A stretch of DNA of 64,000 bases from Butyrivibrio sp. Lineage in GTDB: Bacteria > Bacillota > Clostridia > Lachnospirales > Lachnospiraceae. Each line of letters begins with the position of its first letter. Position 1 is the first letter of the stretch. The position numbers and the translations under genes are program-made. The DNA lies in the NCBI RefSeq assembly GCF_017433805.1, contig NZ_JAFRGN010000036.1, positions 62,001 to 126,000 of the forward strand. The letters run 5' to 3'. Below the pieces are notes generated by a model, which worked only from the letters and a program-made list of their open reading frames with translations, did no database searches and was not told the DNA's origin. Shown piece after piece: positions 17,455 to 26,812 of this stretch.

Positions 17455-19215
17455 CTATTTTGCCTTAATTCTGAATTCTATCTGAGTGTATTCACCTATC
17501 TCACTCTCAATCTTAACTATATCCTCTTCACCTTCAAATATTCGGATTCTCTGGATCGTACCCCAAAGTCCAAAGCTATCCGCTTCTGATCTGCTGTCAT
17601 TTTTCTCCGTAGAAAGAATATCATCAATTTCTTCCTGACTCATACCAACGCCGGTATCTCTGACAGTCAGATAAAGCTCTCCATCCTCAAGTCTGCTACT
17701 GATCCTGATAATACCCTTCTCGCCCTTCTGCCTGATACCATGATAAATACTGTTCTCAACCAGTGGCTGCAATATCAGCTTGGGAACCACCACCTGAAGC
17801 GTATCCTCAGCTATATCATACTCATCATCCATGATGTCCCCATATCTTAGCTTCTGAAGAGCCAGATAATCTTTAACTATCCATATTTCCCTGGATAATG
17901 GAATCTCCCTGTCGCCCTTACTAAGGAAATTTCTGTAAAAGCTTCCCAAGGTTTCAAGTGCATCGTGAACCTTTTCTGCCCCTGCATCCAGCGCCATATA
18001 ACCAATTGTCTCTATGGAATTATAAAGAAAATGTGGCTTGATCTGTTCCTGCAAAACCCTCATCTCTGCTCGCTGCAGCGTTTTCTCTTTTTCTATGAGA
18101 GTATCAATAAGCTCATTGACATGATCAATAAGGCTGTTATAGTCCTCCTTGAGCATTTCAAGCTCGTCCGAAGGCATATGTGCATCAACCTTTTTAAGCT
18201 CTCCTGTCTTCTTGTTCTTGTCCATGGATTCTGACAGCAAAAGAACCGGATCAGTAATGTTCCTCCTGATAAATGTGCTGACAAAGAATACCGTAATGAT
18301 AAAGATGAGCAAAAGAGCTAACAAAACGTAAATAATACTAAAAGGAATTCCTTCTGTACTATAGGGTGCAAGCCTCATGACAATAATGGGATAATCACTG
18401 ACTCTTGTGGTAGATAAGAGCATCTTGGCCCCATTATAGTCAACATCTTTATATTTAATGCATCCCTGGGCTATATTGCCATCAAAGAACTGTGTGTAAC
18501 TACTATTTCCTGCAAGGAATGTACCATCCTCGCCCATGATGCAGATATTCCTGTATCCCAGCTGTGACAGCATCTTGTCAAAAAGGCTGGTGGAGATATT
18601 CATCAGCATAACTCCCTTTCTCTCCTGGGAGTCTATGTCATATATAGCTCTGGCAATTGTAACAACTGGCCTGTTATCAGCCTTGGAAGCCACATTGTTG
18701 CTGTTAAGTGTTACTATGGCGCTTCCTCTTCCATCGTATATATCTTTTCTCCACTCATCACTGTTCATGAGCTCGTAGTCATAGTTATATGTAAATCTGT
18801 TAGTCGCAACCATTATCAGATCTTCTCTGAAGATCATGACACCGTCCACGCTCTCAGTAACATTCAAAACACTCATAACGCCGTATCTGGCATCATTGAT
18901 CATACCAATATCAACTCTGTCAGCATCGGCCCTAAGAAACTCAACCAACCTGTCCTCAGTCATGACAAGCCTGGAAAGCTCTATGTATTTACGAACATCA
19001 GAATAAATATTGCTGGAAAGAGTCTTCAGAACGCTCTCAGACTCTCTTTTACAATAGTTCTTCTGCTCCTTATCTGCTATATAGTAGGTGGAAATAATAA
19101 AAGAAATGGTAACAACCAAAATAAGACCGAGTATCCCCTTCTGCAGACTGGCAGACAAAGACACTCTTCTCTTATGGCTACTCTTTAATTTGCCAAAAGA
19201 AACCTCTCTCCCCAT
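17455..19215 (-). CDS. YesM-type sensor histidine kinase
   Basis: A 586-residue membrane kinase. Segments near residues 27-48 and 295-318 flank an extracellular dCache-like sensor. HAMP follows, then a His_kinase domain with phosphoacceptor H in QIKPHFLYNSIET and a HATPase_c domain (N box LVENSIYHG; G box RDTGVGMS). The PHFLYN motif is characteristic of LytS/YesM kinases. It lies 38 bp upstream of its regulator and about 90 bp downstream of the permease genes, separated from them by a terminator-like hairpin. Confidence 0.95.
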   Translation of the reverse strand: MGREVSFGKLKSSHKRRVSLSASLQKGILGLILVVTISFIISTYYIADKEQKNYCKRESESVLKTLSSNIYSDVRKYIELSRLVMTEDRLVEFLRADADRVDIGMINDARYGVMSVLNVTESVDGVMIFREDLIMVATNRFTYNYDYELMNSDEWRKDIYDGRGSAIVTLNSNNVASKADNRPVVTIARAIYDIDSQERKGVMLMNISTSLFDKMLSQLGYRNICIMGEDGTFLAGNSSYTQFFDGNIAQGCIKYKDVDYNGAKMLLSTTRVSDYPIIVMRLAPYSTEGIPFSIIYVLLALLLIFIITVFFVSTFIRRNITDPVLLLSESMDKNKKTGELKKVDAHMPSDELEMLKEDYNSLIDHVNELIDTLIEKEKTLQRAEMRVLQEQIKPHFLYNSIETIGYMALDAGAEKVHDALETLGSFYRNFLSKGDREIPLSREIWIVKDYLALQKLRYGDIMDDEYDIAEDTLQVVVPKLILQPLVENSIYHGIRQKGEKGIIRISSRLEDGELYLTVRDTGVGMSQEEIDDILSTEKNDSRSEADSFGLWGTIQRIRIFEGEEDIVKIESEIGEYTQIEFRIKAK

Positions 19216-19234
19216 AAATTCCCCAAACTCCCTT

Positions 19235-19292
19235 ACACAAAAAAGATACCACTTTTTGGCCGTTTATTAAAGTAAAACAGCACAAAAAGTGG
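19235..19292 (-). terminator. Hairpin between ABC permease and kinase genes
   Basis: Ten-base arms CCACTTTTTG / CAAAAAGTGG (19249-19258 and 19283-19292), followed on the minus strand by TATCTTTTTTG. It probably limits read-through from the transporter into the two-component genes. Confidence 0.65.
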
Positions 19293-19307
19293 CGTCCAAG
19301 TGGGTTC

Positions 19308-20156
19308 TTATCCTTTCACAGCTCCCGCGATGAAACTAGCCTGTATCTTACGACTGAGAAATAGATAAACTATGAGAGTAGGGAAAGTTGCAATCACAAG
19401 TGCTGCTCCAATCGGTCCCCAATCCGTTGTATGCTGGCCTGAAAGAGCCTTAATACCAACCGGGAGGGTTCTGTGGGCCGAATCGGAAATGAATACATTG
19501 GCAAACATGAATTCATTCCAGCACTGGAGGTATGAATATATTCCAACCGTAGATACAGCCGGCTTCATCAGCGGTAATATGATGGTAAAAAATGTTCTGA
19601 AAAGTCCGCAGCCATCGATTCTGGCAGCCTCATCAAGAGCATAAGGAATCTCAGACATAAAGCCTGTGCAGATGAGGATAGCCATTGAAAGTGCAAACGC
19701 TGAATAAGGAATAATAAGTGTTGAATATTTGTTGAGCCAGTGAGCTCTACTCATTACTACATATACAGGAACGATAGATGCCTGAATAGGAATCGTAAGT
19801 CCCAGCATAAAGAATGCATTTGTGAGCCTACTGAATCTCCATTTGATTCTGGTGATAGCATAGCAGGCCATCATAGCTGCCATAATGGAAATAGCTATAG
19901 CCAGTGTTGTTACAAGAATACTGTTAAAGAAATACAGTCCCATATTTCCTGTATGAAGAGCTGTTGTGTAGTTGGACCAAAGCCACTCTTTTGGGAGTCC
20001 AATTATGTTTTCACCAAATATTTCTTCGTTTGACTTAAGAGAAAAAGTAAACATGAAATATATTGGGAAAAGATTTATGATAGCCCAGATAACCAAAAAC
20101 ACATCAATAATGATCTTGATCACGGGATTTTCTTCTTTTAATGTGTAACTTTCCAT
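19308..20156 (-). CDS. Carbohydrate ABC transporter permease (MalG type)
   Basis: A 282-residue membrane protein with six hydrophobic segments. The EAA loop EAARIDGCGLFRTFFTIILP (about residues 185-204) contacts the ATPase. The C-terminus AGAVKG is typical of the CUT1 second permease. The start overlaps the ribosome binding region after the preceding stop, with a 2-bp gap. No ATPase gene is nearby, so a shared MsmK-like ATPase encoded elsewhere is likely. Confidence 0.95.
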   Translation of the reverse strand: MESYTLKEENPVIKIIIDVFLVIWAIINLFPIYFMFTFSLKSNEEIFGENIIGLPKEWLWSNYTTALHTGNMGLYFFNSILVTTLAIAISIMAAMMACYAITRIKWRFSRLTNAFFMLGLTIPIQASIVPVYVVMSRAHWLNKYSTLIIPYSAFALSMAILICTGFMSEIPYALDEAARIDGCGLFRTFFTIILPLMKPAVSTVGIYSYLQCWNEFMFANVFISDSAHRTLPVGIKALSGQHTTDWGPIGAALVIATFPTLIVYLFLSRKIQASFIAGAVKG

Positions 20157-20158
20157 AT

Positions 20159-21073
20159 TTATACATCCTTTTCTCTAAATGCTGCAGTTATCAGTAGTGC
20201 AAAAGCAAAGCAAAGAAGTATCAGCATTACTGAAATAGTACTTCCCATTCCATAACGGTTTCTGAGGAATAACATGTTCTCCAAAAGTGTACTTGGAACC
20301 TCTGTTGACTGGAATGGACCACCTTCGGTAAGGATACGAACAAGGTCGTAGGTCTTAAGTGATCCGGTTACAGCAAAGATAACGCTTACTCTGAGGATTG
20401 GCTTGATAATTGGAATAACCACGTATCTGTCAACCTGCCACTTTGTTGCGCCATCAAGCATAGCTGCTTCTCTAAGATCAATATCAACACCCTTAACACC
20501 TGCGTACATCAGGAGCATATGATAGCCTACATACTGCCATACTGTTGGAACAATGATACTTCCAAGAGCAGTCTTGATATCTCCTACCCATACATGCTTC
20601 CAACTACTAAGGTGAACAGCATCAAGGAATCTGTTCAGGATACCATAATCAGGATTGTAAATTTTAAGCCATAACTGACCAATAACAACTGTTGAAATCA
20701 GTACCGGCATAAAGAATATAGAAAGAAAGGCTCTTTCTTTTCTGCTTTCACGTCTTCCCAGTATAAGAGCCAGTCCAAGCGCCAGAGGCAGCTGAATAAA
20801 CACTGAGAAAAACGCCAATATAAGAGAATTCTTAAGAGAATTCATGAATTTGATAGAACCATTTGTAAATAATTCTATATAGTTGTCAAAACCAATAAAT
20901 GTTCCCTCGGAAAAACCATTCCAATCGTACATACTTCTGTAAACAGAAACAGCAATAGGTGCGATCAGGATGCTTACAAAGAGAAGGAGTCCTGGAAGAA
21001 GAAATACGAAAATAGCAAGCCCCTCTTCTATTTTCCGCTTTTTCTTCTCATTTTTAACCTTATTATCACTCAT
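20159..21073 (-). CDS. Carbohydrate ABC transporter permease (MalF/UgpA type)
   Basis: A 304-residue membrane protein with six segments, starting at the ATG at 21073 behind TGAGGATTGG. The EAA loop reads EAAMLDGATKWQVDRYVVIP. It forms the heteromeric channel with the 19308 gene product for a sugar or oligosaccharide delivered by the binding lipoprotein. The highly charged cytoplasmic N-terminus (KVKNEKKKRKIEE) is usual for this subunit. Confidence 0.95.
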   Translation of the reverse strand: MSDNKVKNEKKKRKIEEGLAIFVFLLPGLLLFVSILIAPIAVSVYRSMYDWNGFSEGTFIGFDNYIELFTNGSIKFMNSLKNSLILAFFSVFIQLPLALGLALILGRRESRKERAFLSIFFMPVLISTVVIGQLWLKIYNPDYGILNRFLDAVHLSSWKHVWVGDIKTALGSIIVPTVWQYVGYHMLLMYAGVKGVDIDLREAAMLDGATKWQVDRYVVIPIIKPILRVSVIFAVTGSLKTYDLVRILTEGGPFQSTEVPSTLLENMLFLRNRYGMGSTISVMLILLCFAFALLITAAFREKDV

Positions 21074-21107
21074 ACCAATCCTCACTCAAACAACCCACTT
21101 GAATTCT

Positions 21108-21158
21108 TTTTTATAAAAGGTCCTTCCCTACTTCCAACGCGGAAGCAAGGAAGGACCT
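21108..21158 (-). terminator. Attenuating hairpin between binding-protein and permease genes
   Basis: Arms AGGTCCTTCC / GGAAGGACCT (21118-21127 and 21149-21158), followed by TTTTATAAAAAAG on the minus strand. Such partial terminators let the binding protein be made in excess of the permeases. Confidence 0.75.
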
Positions 21159-21184
21159 GAGAGATGGAAATTTAGTTTATGCTT

Positions 21185-22543
21185 TTATCTTATTTCTTTT
21201 GCAAGACCTTCGATGAACTGGTCGCCGTTTACCTGGCATCCATAAACCTGATCTACGTATGAAAGATATGTGTTAGCATCATCAGCGCTCATAGCTGTAT
21301 CTCCGAAGAGTACGAATGTATCAGCGTTTGCACAGATCTCAGCAACTGTCTGTGTAAGAGGGTTAACTGCACTTGTGTCACCATAAGGTGTCCATGCTGG
21401 AAGTCCACATCCATCAAGGTAACCATAGTGGCAGATGAGCTTACCAAGCTCCATAGCGTACTTAGCAGCAACCTCTGCGTTAGGTGAAGATGCAGCAACT
21501 GCAAGCGTGTCTGAAGGTCCACCGATGAGCTGTCCAAGCTTAGCCTTGTCAGAGTTGATAACTGGGAACTCAGCAACCTTAACCTTAGGAAGGAACTCTT
21601 CGTTAGAAGCAAAGTCAGCGCAGTTCCATGTACCATTCATGTAGAATGCATATTTGCCAGCGATGAAGTTGTTCTTAACTTCGTCATTTGTAAGGCCGAT
21701 TCCTGAAGGATCGAAGTAACCATTGTTAACGAGCTCCTGGAATGTATCAACAGCAGCGCCAACCTCAGCGTTGTTCCATGTATCTCTTCCAAGGAAGATG
21801 TCGTTAAGAGCATCAGCACCAACGCTCTTCTCGATAACTGACTCAAGGTACTCTGTTACGCACCATGTCTCTTTACCAGCGCATCCGAAAGGAATGATTC
21901 CTTTTTCCTTAAGAGCATCACAGCAAGCGATGAACTCTTCGTATGTGCCAGGAACTTCTGTGTAGCCAACTTCGCCAAGAAGATCCATGTTAGCGAAAAG
22001 ACCAACGATGTTCATTGTTGTAGGAACGCCGTAGTGTTTTCCATCATATGTTGTGTTACCAAGCATGTTCTCTGGAAGCTCTGAAGCAAACTCAGGATAA
22101 ACATCATCAAGGCAATATACCTTACCAGCGTCTACGAAATCACCAAGGAATGCACATGACCATGTGAAGAAGATATCAGGCATTTCGTTAGCAGATACAG
22201 CAGCTTTGATCTTTGTCTTGTAAGACTGATTCTCGAAAGCTTCCCAGTTAAGAGTGATGTTAGGATACTTCTCTGCCATCTCAGCGATAGCTGCTTCATA
22301 AGCGTGACGGTTTGAGTCACTCTCAGTAGCGATACACCACATGTTAAGTGTGATAGGCTCGTCTGTTGCAGCTGCAGCTGTCTCTGTTGTCTCTGTCTTA
22401 GTCTCTGTAGTAGTTGTTTCTGTCTTAGTTTCTGTTGTAGCAGAACCTGTGTCAGTTGTTGCAGCTGGAGTAGCACTTCCGCATCCGAACAAAGAAAGTG
22501 TCATGATGCCAGCCATAACGATTGAAGCAATACGTCTCTTCAT
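21185..22543 (-). CDS. Extracellular sugar-binding lipoprotein of the ABC transporter
   Basis: A 452-residue solute-binding protein. A lipoprotein signal peptide ends at LSLFGC (lipobox near residue 21). A Thr/Glu-rich low-complexity spacer (about residues 24-60) follows, then a family 1 type bilobal binding fold with the usual opening EPITLNMWCIATES. GGGAGG lies 5-6 nt before the ATG. It is the first gene of the transporter operon. The ligand is probably an oligosaccharide from plant polymers, which is inference. Confidence 0.95.
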   Translation of the reverse strand: MKRRIASIVMAGIMTLSLFGCGSATPAATTDTGSATTETKTETTTTETKTETTETAAAATDEPITLNMWCIATESDSNRHAYEAAIAEMAEKYPNITLNWEAFENQSYKTKIKAAVSANEMPDIFFTWSCAFLGDFVDAGKVYCLDDVYPEFASELPENMLGNTTYDGKHYGVPTTMNIVGLFANMDLLGEVGYTEVPGTYEEFIACCDALKEKGIIPFGCAGKETWCVTEYLESVIEKSVGADALNDIFLGRDTWNNAEVGAAVDTFQELVNNGYFDPSGIGLTNDEVKNNFIAGKYAFYMNGTWNCADFASNEEFLPKVKVAEFPVINSDKAKLGQLIGGPSDTLAVAASSPNAEVAAKYAMELGKLICHYGYLDGCGLPAWTPYGDTSAVNPLTQTVAEICANADTFVLFGDTAMSADDANTYLSYVDQVYGCQVNGDQFIEGLAKEIR

Positions 22544-22861
22544 TTCAAACCTCCCGTAATTTGAATAAGAAAATTGTTTCGCGACTACGTCGCTTGTTCA
22601 TAACTAAAATATAAAATATTTGTGAACTATATTGAATGTAAATCTTTTACATCATTAAGCATTATTTTTACTTTTTCACAAAAAAATATCATTATGCATC
22701 AGATTTTCGGTCTAATTGCATAATGATATGTAAATATTTGATGTGAAAGTAAAAATTTTGAACATAAATATGACGGATATTATTCAATTATGAGGTGGCT
22801 TTATTGTCACAATTGCTATCCATGTGCGCTACTAATGACAGGATTTCCTTTGATAACAACA
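22544..22861. other. Intergenic region: ABC operon leader and HAD gene terminator
   Basis: An AT-rich 318-bp gap. It holds the terminator at 22680-22729. Nearer the binding-protein gene is a GCGACTACGTCGC hairpin (about 22580-22592), which would form in the 5' leader, and weak promoter-like boxes (TTCACA, then TATGAA on the minus strand). No further gene is seen. Confidence 0.6.
22680..22729 (-). terminator. Terminator of the YjjG-like HAD gene
   Basis: Thirteen-base arms ATATCATTATGCA / TGCATAATGATAT (22686-22698 and 22717-22729), followed on the minus strand by TTTTTTTG. Confidence 0.8.
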
Positions 22862-23602
22862 TTAACTTCTTCCAAGAATTCCTGCTATCTCATGTAAATC
22901 TTTTATCTCATGATCAATAGTAACCCCGTGATCATTGACCATTCCCTTTGGGTTATACCAGCAGGAAATAAGCCCTGCATTATTGGCGCCTCTCATATCA
23001 CTTGTAAGAGAATCGCCAACCATGAGGATCTCTGAAGGCTTAACAGGACCAAGATACTCTCCTCTTATATCAGCTTCGTTAGCCTCAAGCCACTTATCCA
23101 CTTCATCAAGTGCCACATCAAAGAAGCCTACAGCTGGTTTCTCTATGCCAATTTCCTCTGATATAAAGCAAAGATCAAAGAGCTTATCAAAACCTGAATT
23201 CAAAAGCTTACCGGTCTGGGCCTTCTTGGTTCCATTAGAAGCCATGCACTGAAGATATTTGCCCTTAAGGCCCTTAACAAGCTCATAGGAATCATCCCTA
23301 AAGCAGATTGTCTCTCCAAGAAGTTCCTGATATCTGTCATTAAAAGCTGCAGCTATAGATGTATCAAAGCCCTTAAGTCCAAAGAATTCTCTAAATCTTC
23401 CTTCCAGAACTTCCTGCTTCTCCATCTCTCCACGCTCAAGAGCCTGCCAGCGTCTTCTATTAATTACCATATATTCAGAGAGCATTTCATCAGTAAACTC
23501 TCCAAGACCAAACTCCCTGAAATCCGTAGTAAGAGCTTCTTTTTCTGCCACATCAAAATCCAGCAGTGTATTATCAAGATCCCAAAATATTGCTCTGATC
23601 AT
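22862..23602 (-). CDS. HAD hydrolase, YjjG-like nucleotidase
   Basis: A 246-residue soluble phosphatase. The nucleophile motif DLDNTLLDF with WDLDN instead of FDxDG, motif II Ser/Thr in MASNGT, the Lys in GIEKPAVGFFD and the acidic motif in MVGDSLTSDMRGA are all present. The WDLDNTL start and size match the YjjG family of pyrimidine 5'-nucleotidases that clean up non-canonical nucleotides. AAAGGAG precedes the ATG. A 23-bp tandem duplication lies in its leader. Confidence 0.88.
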   Translation of the reverse strand: MIRAIFWDLDNTLLDFDVAEKEALTTDFREFGLGEFTDEMLSEYMVINRRRWQALERGEMEKQEVLEGRFREFFGLKGFDTSIAAAFNDRYQELLGETICFRDDSYELVKGLKGKYLQCMASNGTKKAQTGKLLNSGFDKLFDLCFISEEIGIEKPAVGFFDVALDEVDKWLEANEADIRGEYLGPVKPSEILMVGDSLTSDMRGANNAGLISCWYNPKGMVNDHGVTIDHEIKDLHEIAGILGRS

Positions 23603-23627
23603 TTTTAACTCCTTTAAATCGAAACTT

Positions 23628-23673
23628 GCCCAAACACATTACAACAGTTTGCCCAAACACATTACAACAGTTT
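23628..23673. repeat. Perfect 23-bp tandem duplication in the HAD gene leader
   Basis: Two identical 23-bp units (23628-23650 and 23651-23673), beginning GCCCAAACACATT. They lie immediately downstream of a likely promoter for the HAD gene, so they would be transcribed. Confidence 0.9.
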
Positions 23674-23696
23674 ACATAGGTGAATATTTTTGTCAA
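23669..23696 (-). promoter_or_regulatory. Probable promoter of the HAD gene
   Basis: Minus-strand TTGACA (23691-23696), a 16-nt spacer and TAAACT (23669-23674). The -10 box overlaps the tandem repeat. Confidence 0.45.
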
Positions 23697-23821
23697 GCTG
23701 TCCAAAATATGCCCCACGTCATGTGGCAGAATATAATCATCGGAAGTCCCAAAGGCCGTAATTCCGGTCACTTCCTACATTTAACCCGTAGTTTGTTTGA
23801 TATATTTTGGAGGTAAGTGTT

Positions 23822-24238
23822 ATGACAAAAGCATTGATGGAAGCAGCAAGTCTTTATAATGATCCAAGATTTCTTTCAAAAAGCGAGATCAGAATCCGCG
23901 AGAATAAAAAGAGACGCCTGAGAATCGTCAGAAGACAGAAAATCGCTCTTTTCCTAGGTATTGCATTTATTCTTTTTATCATTCTCTTTTCCAGCTATTC
24001 TCTTATGAGCGTTGCCCAGGATGATAATTTTGTTCCAAAATGCAAATACTACAAGGTTCTGACAGTACACGCCGGTGACAACATAAGTCAGCTAGCTCAG
24101 GAATACTTTGATGAAGAGGAATATGAAGATTTTGGTTCCTACGTTTCCGAAATTTGCAAGATCAATCAGCTTACAGATTCCAACTTCATCAAGGCTGGTG
24201 AAAATATAGTAGTGCCCTACTATGATGAATATAAATAA
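23822..24238 (+). CDS. Single-pass membrane protein with extracellular LysM domain
   Basis: The ATG at 23822 follows TTGGAGGTAAG and gives 138 residues. A basic cytoplasmic N-terminus (RENKKRRLRIVRRQK), one membrane helix (about residues 42-64) and a C-terminal LysM domain (about 82-135; VHAGDNISQLAQEYF to NIVVPYY) are visible. LysM binds peptidoglycan. The layout resembles YneA-type cell division regulators, but no SOS-type operator is seen upstream, so that role is not supported. It diverges from the HAD gene. Confidence 0.85.
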   Translation: MTKALMEAASLYNDPRFLSKSEIRIRENKKRRLRIVRRQKIALFLGIAFILFIILFSSYSLMSVAQDDNFVPKCKYYKVLTVHAGDNISQLAQEYFDEEEYEDFGSYVSEICKINQLTDSNFIKAGENIVVPYYDEYK

Positions 24239-24271
24239 GAAAAAAGAGACATGACGAAATGCCATGTCTCT
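24237..24271 (-). terminator. Terminator of rho, probably bidirectional
   Basis: Nine-base arms AGAGACATG / CATGTCTCT (24245-24253 and 24263-24271). The minus strand continues TTTTTCTT. It also lies 7 nt past the LysM gene stop on the plus strand. Confidence 0.8.
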
Positions 24272-24290
24272 TGTACTTATCCTATAAATA

Positions 24291-25760
24291 TTAGAAGCGA
24301 ACCTGTTTTTCAACCATTCTAACGAACTCAGTGTTGTTTCTGGTTTTGGAGAAGAGGTTGATACACTGGTCAACAGCGTCATCAGCCTTCATGCCATTGA
24401 AGCCCTTACGCAGGCTATTGATAGCAGCAAGTTCTTCTGATGTAAGAAGGAGATCTTCTCTTCTGGTGCTGGACTTAGGAATATTGATAGCAGGGAAGAT
24501 TCTCTTTTCCTGAAGCTTTCTATCAAGAACCATTTCCATGTTACCTGTTCCCTTGAATTCCTCGTAGATAACGTCATCCATCTTGGAACCAGTCTCAATA
24601 AGAGCTGTAGCAAGGATTGTGAGTGATCCACCCTCTCTCATGTTACGAGCTGCACCAAAGAACTTCTTAGGCATATGAAGAGCTGCAGGATCAAGACCAC
24701 CTGAAAGAGTTCTTCCTGAAGGAGGAACTACGATGTTGTATGCACGTGTAAGTCTTGTGATGGAATCGAGAAGGATCGCAACATCCTTGCCGTGCTCAAC
24801 AAGTCTCTTAGCACGCTCCATAACCATCTCTGCTACTCTCTTGTGATGCTCAGGAAGCTCATCGAAGGTTGAATAGATAACCTCTGCGTTTGGTCCCTCG
24901 ATAGATTCCTTGATATCTGTAACTTCCTCTGGTCTCTCATCGATAAGAAGGATGATCAGATGAATATTGTTGTCACTCTTTAAGATAGACTTCGCTACAT
25001 CCTTGAGAAGTGTTGTCTTACCAGCCTTAGGAGGAGATACGATCATACCTCTCTGTCCCTTACCAATTGGGCTGATGAGATCCATGATTCTCATAGCTAC
25101 TGATGATCCAGGCTGCTCAAGCTTGATTCTGGAATTAGGGAAAATAGGTGTCATATTCTCAAAGTTCCATCTTCCCATAGCAACTTCTGGCTTGTATCCA
25201 TTAACAGAATCAAGAACCAAAAGAGCTGCAAACTTATCTGTCTCCTTCTTGGCTCTGCATCTGCCCTTAAGAATATCACCAGTCTTGAGGTTGAACTTCC
25301 TGATAAGGCTTGGTGCTACATATACATCATTCTCACCAGGAAGATAGTTTTCGCATCTGATGAATCCATAGCCATCCTGCATAACCTCAAGGATACCATT
25401 TGCATCATCGCCATCAGCGATCTCTTCTTCTGTCTTCTCAGCCTCAGCTGTCTTCTCAGGTCTTTCTGATCTCTCTGGTCTAGCTGGTCTTCTATCTTCT
25501 GTATTCTCAGCTGTCTTAGGTGCTGGCTTAGCATTTCCACCTGTAACAACTATATTTTTCTTCTTAGGTACTGGCTTAGGGCTTTCTTCCTTTTCAGCCT
25601 CTTTCTTAGGTTCCTGCTTCTGTGCGTTTTCTTTTTCATCCATCTCGCACATAATATCAATTATCTCAGATTTCTTGAGCGCTGTAGCCCCCTTTATGCC
25701 TCTTTTCTTGGCAATTTCTCTAAGGTCATTAAGTTTAAGTGTCTCGTATCTTTCTCTCAA
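24291..25760 (-). CDS. rho: Transcription termination factor Rho
   Basis: A 489-residue hexameric RNA helicase. A TTG start at 25760 fits best: GGAG is 6 nt upstream and the protein then begins [10 protein letters not shown], matching other Rho proteins. The N-terminal helical domain is followed by a low-complexity, charged insertion (about residues 40-125; Lys, Glu, Pro and Arg-rich), typical of Gram-positive Rho. Then come the cold-shock RNA-binding domain ([20 protein letters not shown]), Walker A ([11 protein letters not shown]), Walker B ([11 protein letters not shown]) and the arginine-finger region. It is monocistronic. Confidence 0.97.
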   Translation of the reverse strand: MRERYETLKLNDLREIAKKRGIKGATALKKSEIIDIMCEMDEKENAQKQEPKKEAEKEESPKPVPKKKNIVVTGGNAKPAPKTAENTEDRRPARPERSERPEKTAEAEKTEEEIADGDDANGILEVMQDGYGFIRCENYLPGENDVYVAPSLIRKFNLKTGDILKGRCRAKKETDKFAALLVLDSVNGYKPEVAMGRWNFENMTPIFPNSRIKLEQPGSSVAMRIMDLISPIGKGQRGMIVSPPKAGKTTLLKDVAKSILKSDNNIHLIILLIDERPEEVTDIKESIEGPNAEVIYSTFDELPEHHKRVAEMVMERAKRLVEHGKDVAILLDSITRLTRAYNIVVPPSGRTLSGGLDPAALHMPKKFFGAARNMREGGSLTILATALIETGSKMDDVIYEEFKGTGNMEMVLDRKLQEKRIFPAINIPKSSTRREDLLLTSEELAAINSLRKGFNGMKADDAVDQCINLFSKTRNNTEFVRMVEKQVRF

Positions 25761-25942
25761 AACATCTCCATTTCTGCGCAACAAAGGCGCTAATTTAAAA
25801 CATATAAAAATTAGTAAAGCAAAAAATTAACTGTGGGAAAAATAAACGACCGCAACTATATTGCATTTGTTTAAAGAATATAAATCATCAAAATCCTGTT
25901 TAATTTTTTCAACACGTAGCATACAATATTTTTTTTATAAAA

Positions 25943-26791
25943 TCAACTATAATTTTTTATTTGCTCCAAAACATTTTCCGGAACAAACAACTTACCATAG
26001 CCAACACCCAGATCTATAGCGGGTTTATTGTCACCATGGAAATCTGATCCACCACTAATAAGAAGACCATGCTTTTCTGCAAGCTCTTTCATCTGACGCT
26101 CTTCATATGCTTCATAGGTGGAATAAATAGCCTCGAGTCCAGCAAGACCAGCATCAATAAGACGTACTACCAAAGCCTCCAGCTTCTCATCACTCAAGTG
26201 GTAAAGAATTGGATGCGCAAGGATAGGAACACCACCATTTTTGATAATAGTCTCAATAGCCATCTCTGGAGTAATGTTCTCTCTTGGAACATAGTATGGA
26301 CAGTGATCTCCAATATATCTGTCAAAAACTTCCTGCTTGGAACTCACATATCCCTTTTCTAACATGTACTTGGCAAAATGAGCCCTTGTAATAACTGTGT
26401 TAGGATTAGCATCGCAAAGCGCCTCATAGGTAATATCAAAACCAGTTCCCTCAGAGAGCTTTTTGCACATCTTGATATTTCTCTCGACACGGGAGTTCAT
26501 AAAAGAGTCGATGGTATCAAGAAGCTCCTGGTCGTTGTAGTTCATATAAAGCCCTACGACATGGACGTCCTTGCCCTCATTGACAGTAGAAAACTCTATA
26601 CCAGGAACAAACTCCATATCTGGATAATTGGCTTTAGCATACTCGTCAGCCTCTTTAAGTCCCTTAACTGTATCGTGATCTGTAAGAGCAATAGCTGCAA
26701 GTCCCTTGGCATACGCATAGTCCATAAGTTCCTGAACAGAATATGTACCGTCTGAACATGTTGAATGTGTATGTAAATCTATAGCTCTCAT
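25943..26791 (-). CDS. PHP-domain phosphoesterase (YciV/TrpH type)
   Basis: A 282-residue metal-dependent phosphoesterase. Metal-binding motifs HTHSTCSDG, TDHDT, PGIEFS, HPILYH and GGSDFHG occur in PHP order. The family includes 3',5'-nucleotide bisphosphate phosphatases and the 5'-3' exonuclease RNase AM. GGAG lies 7 nt before the ATG. It is 21 bp upstream of nothing on its own strand but follows the Cof-type HAD gene closely, suggesting one transcript. Confidence 0.92.
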   Translation of the reverse strand: MRAIDLHTHSTCSDGTYSVQELMDYAYAKGLAAIALTDHDTVKGLKEADEYAKANYPDMEFVPGIEFSTVNEGKDVHVVGLYMNYNDQELLDTIDSFMNSRVERNIKMCKKLSEGTGFDITYEALCDANPNTVITRAHFAKYMLEKGYVSSKQEVFDRYIGDHCPYYVPRENITPEMAIETIIKNGGVPILAHPILYHLSDEKLEALVVRLIDAGLAGLEAIYSTYEAYEERQMKELAEKHGLLISGGSDFHGDNKPAIDLGVGYGKLFVPENVLEQIKNYS

Positions 26792-26812
26792 TGTTTTCTC
26801 CGTTTCAAAATA

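Noticed and set aside
22132-22476. 114-residue ORF in the sugar-binding-protein gene
   Set aside because: Low-complexity Leu/Gln/Arg frame-shift shadow of the Thr/Glu-rich spacer.
23574-23771. 65-residue minus-strand ORF overlapping the HAD gene start
   Set aside because: It covers the promoter and tandem repeat, has no ribosome binding site and overlaps the better HAD frame.
23700-23821. SOS (LexA) operator for the LysM protein
   Set aside because: No GAAC...GTTC type palindrome is visible between the divergent genes, so a YneA role is not supported.
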